A stretch of 64,000 nt of DNA from Bacteroidia bacterium (GCA_030427905.1 JAUICL010000006.1:1-64000), one strand, 5' to 3'. Numbered from the stretch's first letter, positions 43,441 to 53,120 are shown. Notes: a model not told the origin generated them from the sequence alone. Program-made: numbers and translations.

Positions 43441-45129
43441 ATGAGAACCATTCTACTCGCTTTTTCGATGCTACTCGCTTTTGGAGTATCTGCTCAAAAG
43501 GCTAAAACGACAACGGCTAAACTAGATTTCACCCAATTTCCTTCTCTGCCTGTAGAAGGTGTGAAAACGATCGGCATTGAAGTATTTACCGCCGACCTTC
43601 CTTTTAACCACGACACCCTCCGTCTTTACCTCGACAATATTGACCTCATGAAGTCGGATGCCGAAAGCTTGGCTAAAGTTAAGTTTCAAGGACTGAATGA
43701 AATTGATATCGTTGGCGGAGATGGTGATTTGAACATTATGATGGCCATGGGTACCCCATCCATTTTATCGCAGGAGCAAAAAAAGACATCCTGCGCTCCG
43801 CCTAAAGATGGATGTGTGTCGTACTATTACCTAGTAAAGTACAGCATGCCCGCGGTTGTGCAAGCTAGCAATGCCAATGGAGTTTTAGACACTTGGACTT
43901 TGGAGTCTGAAATGGAGTTGAGATTCGGTGGCGAACAAATAGAGACCCACACCGAGACCGATAAAGGAACCATCACTTCCATACAGATTTTCGGTTTTGA
44001 AAGTGAGTCGGACTTGGCTCTGGCCTTCAACGACTATGGAAGCGATCACTTGGCGCGAAAGGGAATTGTTACTCAACTCGGTAATATGGCCGAATCCATT
44101 TACGAGCGAGCTTTCTTCGAAGACATTAAATTGAAGCTCGACATCGCTTATGGTTCTGGTGGGTCTGCTGATTACACCGAAACTGAAACAGCCGCCGATC
44201 TGGCTGTAGCTGCGATCGAAGGGCAAAACTACTCCGAATTGTCGGGACCTATTGCCACATGGGAAAAGTGGGTGTCCCAGCACGACCCATCTGATAAAAA
44301 AGCCGCAGTGAACAACAAGGTAGCAGAAGGCCTTCACGAAAACCTGAGTATCGCTTACACCTTCACCGAAGACTTCGAAAAAGCTCACCACCACATCGAG
44401 AAGACCCTTGAGCTTGCTAAATCGGGGATGGTGAGTGAAAACAATATTGCCAGACTAGAGAAGTACAAAGACTTTATCGATCGGCATCAAAAGGTGAGAA
44501 AATATAATGCTCACTTGAAGACATCAGGTCTTGTGGATGCTCCGGATATCAAGAAGCTCATTGGAAGAAGGAAGTTCAATGAAAATCTAAAGTTTCTTGT
44601 GGCAGAAGACAAGTACAGTGAGATGACCGCTAATTTGCCAAAAGGCGACCCGAAGGATATCAGCGAAATGACTGTTGAAGAGTTTTTGAGTGCTTCGCAG
44701 TCCAGTGCTGGTTCAGATAATGCCCCATCATTGGAAGGGCGTGTTGAGAATAAAATGCTCATAATGAGCGGAATTGTCGATGGCAATTTCAGAGGGCACC
44801 CACTTCCCGAGAGTATTTGCGAGCACAAGGATATCAAGGTGATCCGTGCCAAGAATATTGGGTTGACAAGCATTCCAGCATGTATGCAGGATCTTACTAG
44901 CCTGGAAAAATTAGTGATCGGTAGCAATTCCTTCGAATCACTTCCAGACATTTTTGGGAACATGAAGAATTTGGAAGTTTTGGATATCTCTGAAAACAAT
45001 TTGAAGACGATTCCTCCATCAGTCTTTCAATTGACTGGATTGAAAAAGATTTTCATCGGTGGAAACCAATTTTCGAAAGAAGATATAGACAAGCTCAAAG
45101 CGGCCCTTTCTGATACCAGCTTTAAGTAA
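43441..45129 (+). CDS. Secreted protein with C-terminal leucine-rich repeats
   Basis: 562 residues; signal peptide MRTILLAFSMLLAFGVSAQ. A beta-rich N-terminal part (about 20-250), a helical TPR-like middle (about 260-390, FEKAHHHIEKTLELAKSGM) and at about 485-560 three or four leucine-rich repeats (ITSIPACMQDL, LEKLVIGSNSFESLPDIFGN, LEVLDISENNLKTIPPSVFQ, LKKIFIGGNQF). LRRs suggest protein binding on the cell surface or in the periplasm. No sorting domain. A terminator follows. Confidence 0.8.
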   Translation: MRTILLAFSMLLAFGVSAQKAKTTTAKLDFTQFPSLPVEGVKTIGIEVFTADLPFNHDTLRLYLDNIDLMKSDAESLAKVKFQGLNEIDIVGGDGDLNIMMAMGTPSILSQEQKKTSCAPPKDGCVSYYYLVKYSMPAVVQASNANGVLDTWTLESEMELRFGGEQIETHTETDKGTITSIQIFGFESESDLALAFNDYGSDHLARKGIVTQLGNMAESIYERAFFEDIKLKLDIAYGSGGSADYTETETAADLAVAAIEGQNYSELSGPIATWEKWVSQHDPSDKKAAVNNKVAEGLHENLSIAYTFTEDFEKAHHHIEKTLELAKSGMVSENNIARLEKYKDFIDRHQKVRKYNAHLKTSGLVDAPDIKKLIGRRKFNENLKFLVAEDKYSEMTANLPKGDPKDISEMTVEEFLSASQSSAGSDNAPSLEGRVENKMLIMSGIVDGNFRGHPLPESICEHKDIKVIRAKNIGLTSIPACMQDLTSLEKLVIGSNSFESLPDIFGNMKNLEVLDISENNLKTIPPSVFQLTGLKKIFIGGNQFSKEDIDKLKAALSDTSFK

Positions 45130-45149
45130 GTAATCGCGATTATTGATTT

Positions 45150-45180
45150 GAAAAACGAGTCAAATTTTGGCTCGTTTTTC
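45150..45180 (+). terminator. Rho-independent terminator
   Basis: GAAAAACGAG (45150-45159) pairs with CTCGTTTTTC (45171-45180), ending in a T run. Confidence 0.85.
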
Positions 45181-45323
45181 GTTTGGAATAAACTCACTTT
45201 CATGAGGCAAACTACATCCCATTGGATAAAAGATAGTAAATTGACTCTGTGATAGCTTTCACTGTGATGGAGGCTTTCGACTAAAACGTAGAATTATTCA
45301 ACCAACAATTCTATCATTGCACC

Positions 45324-46343
45324 ATGCGAATAAACGGACACGGACATATTCTTCCTGAGCCTTCTCAGATTCCTCGTTTTATGAAGGACAAAAAGCTCTT
45401 CTGGATCGATGACGACAAGAAGTTTATGCGTCAGGGCGACTGGTCGCGCCCCATCACCGATCCTAGCTTTTTTCTCAAAGAAAAACTCGAATGGATGGAG
45501 CGTTTTCAAATAGACCATGCCGTGATGCTCTGCCTTTCGCAGCTTTACTGCAACGGTTGGGATGAACAAGATTGCGCTGATGCCATTCGCTTTCAAAACG
45601 ATTTTAACGCATCTATTCAAGCCGATTACCCCAATAAGTTTACCTGTGGATTCGTAGTTCAAGCCCTGTACATCGATCAGGCCTTGAAGGAAATAGACCG
45701 CTGCGTGAATGAACTGGGCTTAAAAATGCTTTGTCTACCAAGCCATTTCCTAAACGCAGAAGGGGAGTGGCTCTCTATTGCCGAAGCCGATGTGGATCCG
45801 ATTTATGAATTGGCCAACGAACACGGTTTAGCGATTCAGATTCACCCTTACGACGGTGAAAAGATGATCGCGCTAAAGAACCAGTATTGGCGATTTCACT
45901 TGGTGTGGATGATGGCGCAGTGCGGCGACACCCTGCATCTCTATACCCTGCGAGACTTGCCGAACAAGTACCCGAATGTTCGCACCAGCTTTGCCCATGG
46001 CGGTATGCTGGGTATTGCCAATTACGGTCGGAGAATTCAGGGATTTGATGGGCGACCTGATATCTTTAAGGGAATGCATGACCCCCGAAAATCACTCGGT
46101 CACAAAAATCTTTTTTACGACACCCTTGTTCACGACTCATATACCCTCGAACTCCTGAAGAAACGAGTGGGAAGCAGTCAGATTATTATTGGTTTAGATG
46201 ATCCTTATCCACTTGGGGAAATGGAAGGTGTCGGGTCATCATATCCTGGACGGGTGGTGGATTTTGCCGTACAAACTGGCATCCTAACCGAACAGGAAGG
46301 AAAGGATATGTGGTGCAAAAATGTACTGACTTGGTTGGGCTAG
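45324..46343 (+). CDS. ACMSD-type amidohydrolase (aminocarboxymuconate-semialdehyde decarboxylase family)
   Basis: 339 residues, normal length for the family. Zinc-binding HGH at residues 6-8, then FMRQGDWSRPITDPSFFLKE, IDRCVNELGLKM, the His of QIHPYDGEKM, FAHGGMLG and the catalytic GLDDPYPLGEMEG. These match ACMSD, which decarboxylates 2-amino-3-carboxymuconate-6-semialdehyde in tryptophan/kynurenine and nitrobenzoate breakdown. No other kynurenine genes are in the window, so the physiological substrate is inferred. Cytoplasmic, no signal peptide. Confidence 0.87.
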   Translation: MRINGHGHILPEPSQIPRFMKDKKLFWIDDDKKFMRQGDWSRPITDPSFFLKEKLEWMERFQIDHAVMLCLSQLYCNGWDEQDCADAIRFQNDFNASIQADYPNKFTCGFVVQALYIDQALKEIDRCVNELGLKMLCLPSHFLNAEGEWLSIAEADVDPIYELANEHGLAIQIHPYDGEKMIALKNQYWRFHLVWMMAQCGDTLHLYTLRDLPNKYPNVRTSFAHGGMLGIANYGRRIQGFDGRPDIFKGMHDPRKSLGHKNLFYDTLVHDSYTLELLKKRVGSSQIIIGLDDPYPLGEMEGVGSSYPGRVVDFAVQTGILTEQEGKDMWCKNVLTWLG

Positions 46344-46383
46344 GTCTCGGTATACCAATCCAAAAAGCAGAATTTAACTACTC

Positions 46384-46836
46384 CTATCCAGGAATTTGAT
46401 CAACCGCCGTTTTTAGCGATTTAATTTCGTTGAGCAATAGCTCTTGTACTTCCAGGTGTTCGGCTGGGCTTAAGTCCAACTCAGCGCCATGGTCGTGGTG
46501 ATGGTGGTGATGATCGTGTCCATGGTTGTGATCACCGTGATCGTGTTCAAACCCTGGTACTTCAATGACTTGATGGTCCCATTCTTCAATCAAACTGTGT
46601 AGCGAATCGAGCTTGGAGCCATAGGTAGCAACAAATGCCGAGTCGGTTTTTTCCATCAATGCGTGAAGCTTTTGATCAGCTTGCTCTCTCACTTTCATAG
46701 CTTCAGTGTGAATATCAAACGCCTTTTGAAGATTCTGATCTGGTTTCTTCTCTGTGCAAGATGCGACTACAAGAAGTAAAACCAAGGCTAGGGTGATGTG
46801 GTTTAAAGATTGGGGTGTTTTCGTTGTTTGAGTCAT
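46384..46836 (-). CDS. His-rich lipoprotein
   Basis: 150 residues; lipoprotein signal ending LLLVVASC. A helical mature domain contains a metal-binding-like tract (about residues 98-118: EHDHGDHNHGHDHHHHHH followed by DHG) between two helices. Similar tracts bind zinc, nickel or cobalt in periplasmic metal-handling proteins. Nothing nearby encodes a metal transporter. Confidence 0.8.
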   Translation of the reverse strand: MTQTTKTPQSLNHITLALVLLLVVASCTEKKPDQNLQKAFDIHTEAMKVREQADQKLHALMEKTDSAFVATYGSKLDSLHSLIEEWDHQVIEVPGFEHDHGDHNHGHDHHHHHHDHGAELDLSPAEHLEVQELLLNEIKSLKTAVDQIPG

Positions 46837-47485
46837 AATCGATAAATAAATCTTGCTTCACGTCACAATAGATAGTTACAAAAATATCAACTAAACCAAA
46901 TATTGATTGGCATTTTACAAATTAAAACCGGGTCACCACAGTATAAAGCTCGTTTTCAAATATAGTTCAACTTATTTTAGACAATGCGCTTGCACTTACG
47001 GATTCGGGATTCTCGTCGTAGGGATCTCGTTGTCTATTTGGTGCTAAGCTTTCAATACGTATTCAAAGTGTGAATCCAAAAGAACATTGACAATTGCTCC
47101 GTGTCTTTCGTGACTCTGTTGTAAAGAAACCAAAGCCGTAATGGTTTTAAGCTGTAAGGGCGCACCACAAAGAGCACAAAGAACACAAAGTGGCTTTGTG
47201 AAGGCTCTGTGTCCTTCGTGACTCTGTGGTAAAGAAATCATAGTGACAAGGTTTGAGTTTTTAAAAGTTCACCACAAAGGCACAAAGAGCACCAAGGGGC
47301 CCAGAGAAAGCTCTGTATCCCTTGTGACTCTGTGGTGAAAACACCCGATTTCTGGAGATGGTAGCTAGTGGTGATCTGGTTTTGTATTTTTAATACTTTG
47401 TATCAAACCAGAATGAATCATTCTATTCTTTAGGTAATGAGTTCGACCAAGTTTCTAAGCAGGAAACCTTTTAGGGTATATACAA
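46837..47485. other. Intergenic with accac/ctctgtg inverted repeats
   Basis: No gene. Between about 47095 and 47345, several copies of a motif (cctcgtgactctgtggtaaag-like, and its inverse caccacaaagagcacaaag) form imperfect long hairpins. A second set lies at 47930-48085, so the motif brackets the GxxExxY gene; another occurs at 63364-63432. Confidence 0.6.
47095..47345. repeat. Inverted ctctgtg...gactctgtggt repeats, left group
   Basis: At least three direct units of gctctgtgtccttcgtgactc type alternate with inverse caccacaaagagcac stretches. The same words occur right of the GxxExxY gene (47930-48085). Confidence 0.7.
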
Positions 47486-47869
47486 ATGACAGAAAACGAG
47501 ATTTCAAAGCAAGTAATTGGTGCAGCAATTGATGTTCATAAGCAGCTTGGGCCGGGGTTGTTAGAGAGTAGCTACGAAGTATGTCTTGCTCATGAACTAA
47601 TGGATCGCGGTCTAAATGTTCAGACACAAGTTGCGCTTCCAGTCGTGTACAAAGAAGTAAAGTTAAACGCGGGTTACAGAATTGATATCTTGGTTGAGAA
47701 CAAGATTATCGTTGAAGTCAAATCGGTCGATGCTCTGGCGGATATTCACACAGCTCAACTTCTGACATATTTAAAGCTGAAGCACCTGAATCTTGGACTA
47801 CTAATCAATTTCAATAGTTTAAAAGTTATTGATGGAGTAAAGCGAGTAATAAACGGGTATCTAAAATAG
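47486..47869 (+). CDS. GxxExxY-type PD-(D/E)XK family protein
   Basis: 127 residues, the family's normal length. It carries the name-giving [10 protein letters not shown] motif and the nuclease-like elements [17 protein letters not shown] (Asp and Glu-x-Lys as in PD-(D/E)XK folds), followed by a [17 protein letters not shown] strand-helix. The function of these proteins is unknown; a restriction-like or homing nuclease role is often inferred from the fold. Lies inside a pair of related inverted-repeat groups, a context I believe is recurrent for this family. Confidence 0.9.
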   Translation: MTENEISKQVIGAAIDVHKQLGPGLLESSYEVCLAHELMDRGLNVQTQVALPVVYKEVKLNAGYRIDILVENKIIVEVKSVDALADIHTAQLLTYLKLKHLNLGLLINFNSLKVIDGVKRVINGYLK

Positions 47870-48203
47870 GAGGCTTACACCCAAAACTTTCTTCATTTAT
47901 TGTTGCAAACCATAGGAGTATAAAGTGTCCCTGTGAAAGCTCTGTGCCCTTCGTGACTCTGTGGTAAAGAAACCAAAGCGGTAATGGTTTTATGCAGGAA
48001 GGGCGCACCACAAAAAACACAAAGAGGCTCAGAGAAAGCTCTGTACCCTTAGTGATTCAGCGATAAAGAAACCAGAGCGACGAGTTTTCAATTCTTTATC
48101 AGATCTCCAAGAAAGTCCTAAGGGACAAATCTTCACGCTGAAATAATATTCCCCACATCCATGTGACTTTTTTCAACTTCCGCGACTAAGGAAAAACTGA
48201 AAA
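47870..48203. other. Intergenic with right-hand inverted repeats
   Basis: Contains the second group of gctctgtgcccttcgtgactc / gcaccacaaaaaacacaaag repeats (47930-48085). No gene. Confidence 0.55.
47930..48085. repeat. Inverted ctctgtg repeats, right group
   Basis: Two ctctgtg-type units flank an inverse accacaaaaaacacaaag unit, near-identical to the 47095 group. Confidence 0.65.
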
Positions 48204-49031
48204 ATGTATCCAACATTGGAAAAAAAGGAATCGGCTGAGCTGTACGTGAGTGAAGACTATTTCTACCGCGCTATACGCGTAGGTGATGCCCTTGATTTAA
48301 AGGGTATTGCTAGCGAGATGAAACTCCCATCTCCGCCGGCTCACGCATTTGGACTATACCATCGGCAGGAAGATGGTGCCTATGTCTATGCGCTTAATTA
48401 CGGTGTGGTCGTATTTTGCAATGCCCCTCAAACTTTGATTGACTCGTTCCTTGAGCGAGTACAGGACTTTATCACTGAGCCAAGTGAAAAGCTGGAAGAC
48501 GAGATTTTGGCTACCAAAACAGATGGAAACCAAATTGATGTGATGTTCGACGGCCTGGAGCTTGGCCGCTTTGACGATGCTGTCAACAAGATGATTATGC
48601 TACACTTGGCGCAGTCTGTTGTGCTTGACCACTTCCACTATTCCAGCCAGGCTCTCCTTGCCGAGATCAAAGAGCACACCGAGTACATGCAAGAAAAGGG
48701 GAAGATTAGATTGAGCCAGAGGGAAACGCTCCGCTTTATTGGGAAGACTTTGGGTGCGAAAAACCACATCGCCGAAAATCTCTACATCCTCGATAGCCCT
48801 GAGCAAACCTGGAATGATGAATACCTCGAAGTACTCCACGCCAAGCTGAAGAACCACCTAGACCAAACCCAGCGCTACCGCGTGATCGAAAACACTTTGC
48901 GCATCGTAGAAGAAAACTTGACGATCTACGCATCATACAACGATCACCGCGAGAGCAGCCGCTTAGAGTGGATTATTATCATCCTAATCGTCATCGAGGT
49001 GATCGACACCTTTGTAAGCAAACTCTTTTAG
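48204..49031 (+). CDS. RMD1/DUF155 family membrane protein
   Basis: 275 residues. The DUF155 domain spans about 10-230 (GLYHRQEDGAYVYALNYGVVVFCN, LAQSVVLDHFHYSSQALLAEI) and a C-terminal transmembrane helix (about 255-271, WIIIILIVIEVIDTFV) anchors it. The family includes yeast Rmd1 and Rmr1 proteins; bacterial members are of unknown function. Alone on the plus strand, convergent with the sigma factor gene. Confidence 0.87.
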   Translation: MYPTLEKKESAELYVSEDYFYRAIRVGDALDLKGIASEMKLPSPPAHAFGLYHRQEDGAYVYALNYGVVVFCNAPQTLIDSFLERVQDFITEPSEKLEDEILATKTDGNQIDVMFDGLELGRFDDAVNKMIMLHLAQSVVLDHFHYSSQALLAEIKEHTEYMQEKGKIRLSQRETLRFIGKTLGAKNHIAENLYILDSPEQTWNDEYLEVLHAKLKNHLDQTQRYRVIENTLRIVEENLTIYASYNDHRESSRLEWIIIILIVIEVIDTFVSKLF

Positions 49032-49084
49032 TCAAATCATTTCATAGAAGAGCATGCCATTACAACGCAGTTCGTCGGCTCTGG

Positions 49085-49621
49085 TTATTGTTCGCTTTTG
49101 TGATTAGCGTAAAGCTCATTCAGCAATGCCCTGGCCCGTTTGAGCCGCATTTTGATGGCGCTTTCCGAGACACCCAAAGCCAGTTGAATGTCTTTTATGC
49201 TTTGCTTCTCCACGTATTTCATCAAGAGAATCAGCCGCCCTTCGGCAGTCATCTGCTCCAGAAGTTGTTCCAATAGGGAAAGGCTCTTGGCTTCCTTCAA
49301 ATCTTCCACATCTTCTTCGAGCAAGTCGGGCAGACTATCGGCCAATTTTTTGGAAACGGATGCGTGCACGCGCTTTTTGTTTTTGCGCAAGTAGTCAATG
49401 CACGTATGGTAAGTGATGGCGTAAATCCACGTTTTGAGACGAGCTTCGAGCCTAAACTTTGGTAGCTCAAGAAAGACCTTGATCAATACTTCTTGCGCCA
49501 GATCTTTTGCGGCTTCACTATCCTTCACAAAAGAGTGGCAATTGGTGCGGATATAGGGCTCGTAACGAAGTGCAATTTCACCAAATGCAGAAGGCTCTCC
49601 CAGCTGACAGAGCCTGACCAA
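49085..49621 (-). CDS. ECF-type RNA polymerase sigma factor
   Basis: Sigma-70 region 2 (YEPYIRTNCHSFVKDSEAAKDL, KTWIYAITYHTCIDYLRK) and region 4 HTH (IKDIQLALGVSESAIKMRLKRARALL). About 178 residues from the TTG at 49621. The open frame continues upstream to about 49729, encoding a plausible SVSDEELVRLCQLGE head, but contains no ATG, so the true start is ambiguous. Divergent from, and within ~60 bp of, the amidoligase operon; it may regulate it. No anti-sigma gene is adjacent. Confidence 0.87.
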   Translation of the reverse strand: MVRLCQLGEPSAFGEIALRYEPYIRTNCHSFVKDSEAAKDLAQEVLIKVFLELPKFRLEARLKTWIYAITYHTCIDYLRKNKKRVHASVSKKLADSLPDLLEEDVEDLKEAKSLSLLEQLLEQMTAEGRLILLMKYVEKQSIKDIQLALGVSESAIKMRLKRARALLNELYANHKSEQ

Positions 49622-49742
49622 TTCTTCGTCAGAGACGCTTGAATATTTTTTTTGAGCGGGAATGTGACTTTCGTTTTTGAGTGCGTCAAAGAAGCATGAA
49701 ATTAAGCAAAAGACAGTGATTGAATCGTCTCAATTTCGAATC

Positions 49743-50423
49743 ATGCCGCAGCCTACCGATGTGAGCTGTGGCCCCACTTGCCTGCATGCGGTGTATGGCT
49801 ACTATGGCGATGCAGTAGAACTAGATCAGGTGATCGACAGTGTTCGTCAGCTCAAAGATGGCGGTACCTTGGCTGTGATGCTTGGCAATCACGCATTAAA
49901 GCGCGGTTATCGCGCCACCATCTATACATACAACCTTCACGTATTCGACCCTTCATGGTTTGAAGGGCGAATCGATATAGAAGCTAAGTTAAGCGAGCAA
50001 GCTGCGCTCAAAACATCTCGTAAGTTAAGACAAGCCACAAGGTCTTACCTCGATTTTATAAGCCTGGGTGGAGAAATTCGATATCGCGTTTTAACAGCCG
50101 AATTACTTAGAAGCTTCTTGGAGAAGGGGCGGCCGATTCTTACAGGGTTAAGCGCCACCTACCTGTACGGATCGAAACGTGAAATAGGTGAAACCAATAC
50201 CTACGACGACATTGCCGGGGAGCCTTCTGGCCATTTCGTTGTTATCTCTGATATGGATGCAGATGGCGCCAAAGTGACCATTGCCGACCCTCTTGCCGCC
50301 AACACTATAAAACCAAATAAACACTATTACCAGGTGGATATCGAACGCGTGATCAATGCCATTTTACTGGGTATTGTTACATACGATGCCAACCTGTTAA
50401 TCATCGAGCCAAAGCATTCATGA
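49743..50423 (+). CDS. C39-family peptidase-like protein
   Basis: The start is given at ATG 49743 (226 residues); a TTG at 49677 would add 22 residues. Catalytic-type Cys in PTDVSCGPTCLHAVYGYYG, His in PSGHFVVISD, Asp in KVTIADPLA: the C-H-D arrangement of the peptidase C39 fold. C39 proteins cleave leader peptides of bacteriocins in ABC transporters; this one is a stand-alone cytoplasmic protein. Its 3' end overlaps the next gene by 4 bp, so it is translationally coupled to the amidoligase genes and probably trims or hydrolyses their product or substrate. Confidence 0.85.
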   Translation: MPQPTDVSCGPTCLHAVYGYYGDAVELDQVIDSVRQLKDGGTLAVMLGNHALKRGYRATIYTYNLHVFDPSWFEGRIDIEAKLSEQAALKTSRKLRQATRSYLDFISLGGEIRYRVLTAELLRSFLEKGRPILTGLSATYLYGSKREIGETNTYDDIAGEPSGHFVVISDMDADGAKVTIADPLAANTIKPNKHYYQVDIERVINAILLGIVTYDANLLIIEPKHS

Positions 50424-51871
50424 AGCAAATAATCGTCACGGAAAAACCAGAAACCTGGCAGATGGCCACACCAGATGTGGAGCTTGTGCGCCCCATAGAG
50501 TACATCAACTCTGAAGCCTATCGGAAGCCGAAAAGCTACCGTGTGATCAATCTTTGTAAGAGTTACAATTACCAGCGTGAAGGCTATTACATCTCACTTC
50601 TGGCAGAAGCACGGGGTCATAAACCGCTTCCGTCTACAGCGACCATGATGGATTTCAAGCTACCCAATCTCGCCAGAGAAGATGCCGACGATTTTGATGA
50701 GATCATTCAAAATGCCTTTGATAAAATTGGGGGAGAAGATCGAATCGAATTCACCATTTACCTTGGGAAAACCGTCAGTCTTGAGCATGCCAAAGTAGGT
50801 CAGCTCCTTTTCAATCTCTACCAGATGCCTTTGCTTCGGGCCATTTTTGCCAAAAAGGAAAAGTGGCAACTCAGAGCCCTGAAGCCGCTCAATATGAAAG
50901 ATATTTCGGTCGATGAGATGGGCGTGATGCAAGACGCGCTCACATCTTTCATCGATGGGAAAAAGGTGATACCGAAAACCTACAAACGCCGGCAGTACGA
51001 TTTGGCTATTTTGGTGAATCCATCTGACCCACACCCACCTTCAGATTCCAGAGCTTTGCAGCGATTTGTAAAGGCTGCTGTGAAAGTGGGATTCAATACG
51101 GAGTTTATTACCAAAACCGATTTTGCACGGATCATTCAATTCGATGCCCTGTTTATCAGAGAAACGACCCACGTCAACAATCACACTTTCAGGTTTGCGC
51201 GCAAAGCTGAGTACGAAGGATTGGCGGTGATTGACGACCCGACGTCTATGTTGAAGTGCACCAACAAGGTGTACTTGAACGAACTGCTTACATCGAATGG
51301 AATCGCGTGCCCAAAGTCTATCAACCTCAGAAAGGGGGACGAAGAAAAGCTCGCAACCCTCGGCTTTCCATATGTCTTGAAACAGCCTGATGGCGCCTTT
51401 TCTGTTGGGGTAAAGAAGATTTCCAATCTCGAAGAGCAAGACCAATGGCTGCGTAAATTCTTTCAGGAAACAGATCTCTTGATTGCTCAGGAGTTTATGC
51501 CTTCAGATTTTGACTGGCGTGTAGGCGTGCTAGGGGGAAAAGTACAGTACGTGTGCAAGTATTTCATGGCCAGGAATCACTGGCAGATTATCAACTGGCG
51601 AGCTACTGGCAAAGGCCGTGAAGGCGGTGCTGAAACCATCCCCGTCAGCAAAGCTCCCAAAAAGCTACTCGATATGGCAGAGAAGGCTTGTGGCCTGATT
51701 GGAAATGGGCTGTACGGAGTAGATATCAAAGAAGTGAACGGGAACTTTTATGTGATTGAAATCAACGATAATCCCAACATTGACTCGGGGGTGGAAGACA
51801 AAGCGCATGTGGGCAATACCCTCTACGAAGCCATTATGCAACATTTGATGAACGAAATTCAAAACGGTTGA
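50420..51871 (+). CDS. RimK-like ATP-grasp amidoligase
   Basis: 483 residues. An N-terminal ~200-residue domain of the RimK-family protein type (KPKSYRVINLCKSYNYQREG, GYYISLLAEARGHKPLPS) precedes the ATP-grasp fold (about 270-483): a KCTNKVYLNELL helix, the lysine of FPYVLKQPDGAFSVGVKKI, the EFMPSDFDWRV strand and metal-binding EINDNPNID. Family members join an amino acid (often glutamate) to an acceptor through an acyl phosphate. ATGA overlap with the previous gene and a 1-bp gap to the next show an operon. Confidence 0.92.
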   Translation: MKQIIVTEKPETWQMATPDVELVRPIEYINSEAYRKPKSYRVINLCKSYNYQREGYYISLLAEARGHKPLPSTATMMDFKLPNLAREDADDFDEIIQNAFDKIGGEDRIEFTIYLGKTVSLEHAKVGQLLFNLYQMPLLRAIFAKKEKWQLRALKPLNMKDISVDEMGVMQDALTSFIDGKKVIPKTYKRRQYDLAILVNPSDPHPPSDSRALQRFVKAAVKVGFNTEFITKTDFARIIQFDALFIRETTHVNNHTFRFARKAEYEGLAVIDDPTSMLKCTNKVYLNELLTSNGIACPKSINLRKGDEEKLATLGFPYVLKQPDGAFSVGVKKISNLEEQDQWLRKFFQETDLLIAQEFMPSDFDWRVGVLGGKVQYVCKYFMARNHWQIINWRATGKGREGGAETIPVSKAPKKLLDMAEKACGLIGNGLYGVDIKEVNGNFYVIEINDNPNIDSGVEDKAHVGNTLYEAIMQHLMNEIQNG

Positions 51872-51872
51872 G

Positions 51873-53120
51873 ATGAGCAATAGAATGCATCTTTTTCAAG
51901 GATTTGGTATCGAGCTTGAGTATATGATCGTCGATATCGACACACTTCAAGTCAAACCCATTGCCGATGAGCTAATCAAACTGGCTTCGGGATCTGATAC
52001 GTACGTAGAAGACTTTGTGAACGGACCAGTTACCTGGTCTAATGAGCTCATTCTTCACGTGATTGAGCTGAAGTGTTCGGAGCCAACCAAGGATTTATGG
52101 CAGCTCCAAAAGGACTTGCATGAGAATGTTTTGCTCATCAACTCCATTCTCAAAGAACACTTTAACGCGCGCTTGATGCCTACGGCGGCCCACCCATGGA
52201 TGAACTCTCAAAAGGAAGCCTTTTTGTGGCCCCACGGCAATTCGGAAGTCTATGAGAAGTACAACGAGATCTTCAACTGTCAGGGGCACGGGTGGTCCAA
52301 TCTCCAGAGTATGCACATCAACCTGCCGTTCTTCGACAACCAGGAGTTTGCTGTGTTGCATTCAGCTGCGCGACTCATTCTTCCATTGCTTCCCGCTCTG
52401 GCTGCGAGTTCTCCGATTCTAGATGCGACCCACCATGGCATCCACGATCACCGATTGGTGTACTACCAAAACAACCAGAAGCGGATTCCGAGCATCACGG
52501 GGCGAATTATTCCCGAAGCCATTACTTCTCGAAAGCGCTATCGTGAAGTGATTTACGATAAGATTGCGGCCGACATTAAGCCATTTGATCCAGAAGGAAT
52601 ACTCAAACCGGTTTGGTTGAATTCACGCGGAATCATTGCGCGATTTGATCGGGGTTCCATCGAGATACGGATCATCGACCTGCAGGAGTGCCCAATGGCA
52701 GATTTGGCCATCGCTGCCTTAGTGATACACGCTGTGAAGTTGCTGATGAATTCGAAGAAAAAAAACCTTCACGACCAGATCACTTTTAAGACAAGCGATC
52801 TCTACGCTATCTTACAAGACACGGTAGCACATAGTTCTAATGCGATGATCGACGATCCTGGATACTTGGCTTTCTTCGATATCAATTCTAGCAAAATGTC
52901 CGTCATGGATGTTTGGACCGCGATATTGGATCAATGCATCAAAGCATTTCCAGATGAGATGCTGCCATGGGAGAGTACCATTCGCAGCATTATTTCTAAA
53001 GGCTCTCTTTCAAAGCGAATTTTATCAGCTACGGATGGACACTACTCAAGGGAAAATCTCAAGTTGATATACCGTGAGCTAAGCGACAATCTTTCTGAGA
53101 ACGAACTCTTCTTATCGTGA
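51873..53120 (+). CDS. Glutamate-cysteine ligase-type (GCS2) amidoligase
   Basis: 415 residues, the usual size. Starts with FGIELEYMIVDIDTLQVKPIAD, the substrate/metal E-x-E motif of GCS2, then ELKCSEPTKD, and the QGHGWSNLQSMHINLPF middle. GCS2-type enzymes ligate glutamate to an amine with ATP. Together with the RimK-like protein it gives the operon two amide-forming enzymes. GTGA overlap with the next gene. Confidence 0.92.
   Translation: MSNRMHLFQGFGIELEYMIVDIDTLQVKPIADELIKLASGSDTYVEDFVNGPVTWSNELILHVIELKCSEPTKDLWQLQKDLHENVLLINSILKEHFNARLMPTAAHPWMNSQKEAFLWPHGNSEVYEKYNEIFNCQGHGWSNLQSMHINLPFFDNQEFAVLHSAARLILPLLPALAASSPILDATHHGIHDHRLVYYQNNQKRIPSITGRIIPEAITSRKRYREVIYDKIAADIKPFDPEGILKPVWLNSRGIIARFDRGSIEIRIIDLQECPMADLAIAALVIHAVKLLMNSKKKNLHDQITFKTSDLYAILQDTVAHSSNAMIDDPGYLAFFDINSSKMSVMDVWTAILDQCIKAFPDEMLPWESTIRSIISKGSLSKRILSATDGHYSRENLKLIYRELSDNLSENELFLS

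Noticed and set aside
47095-48085. Possible CRISPR array
   Set aside because: Repeat words are in both orientations, irregularly spaced and without uniform spacers; no cas genes.
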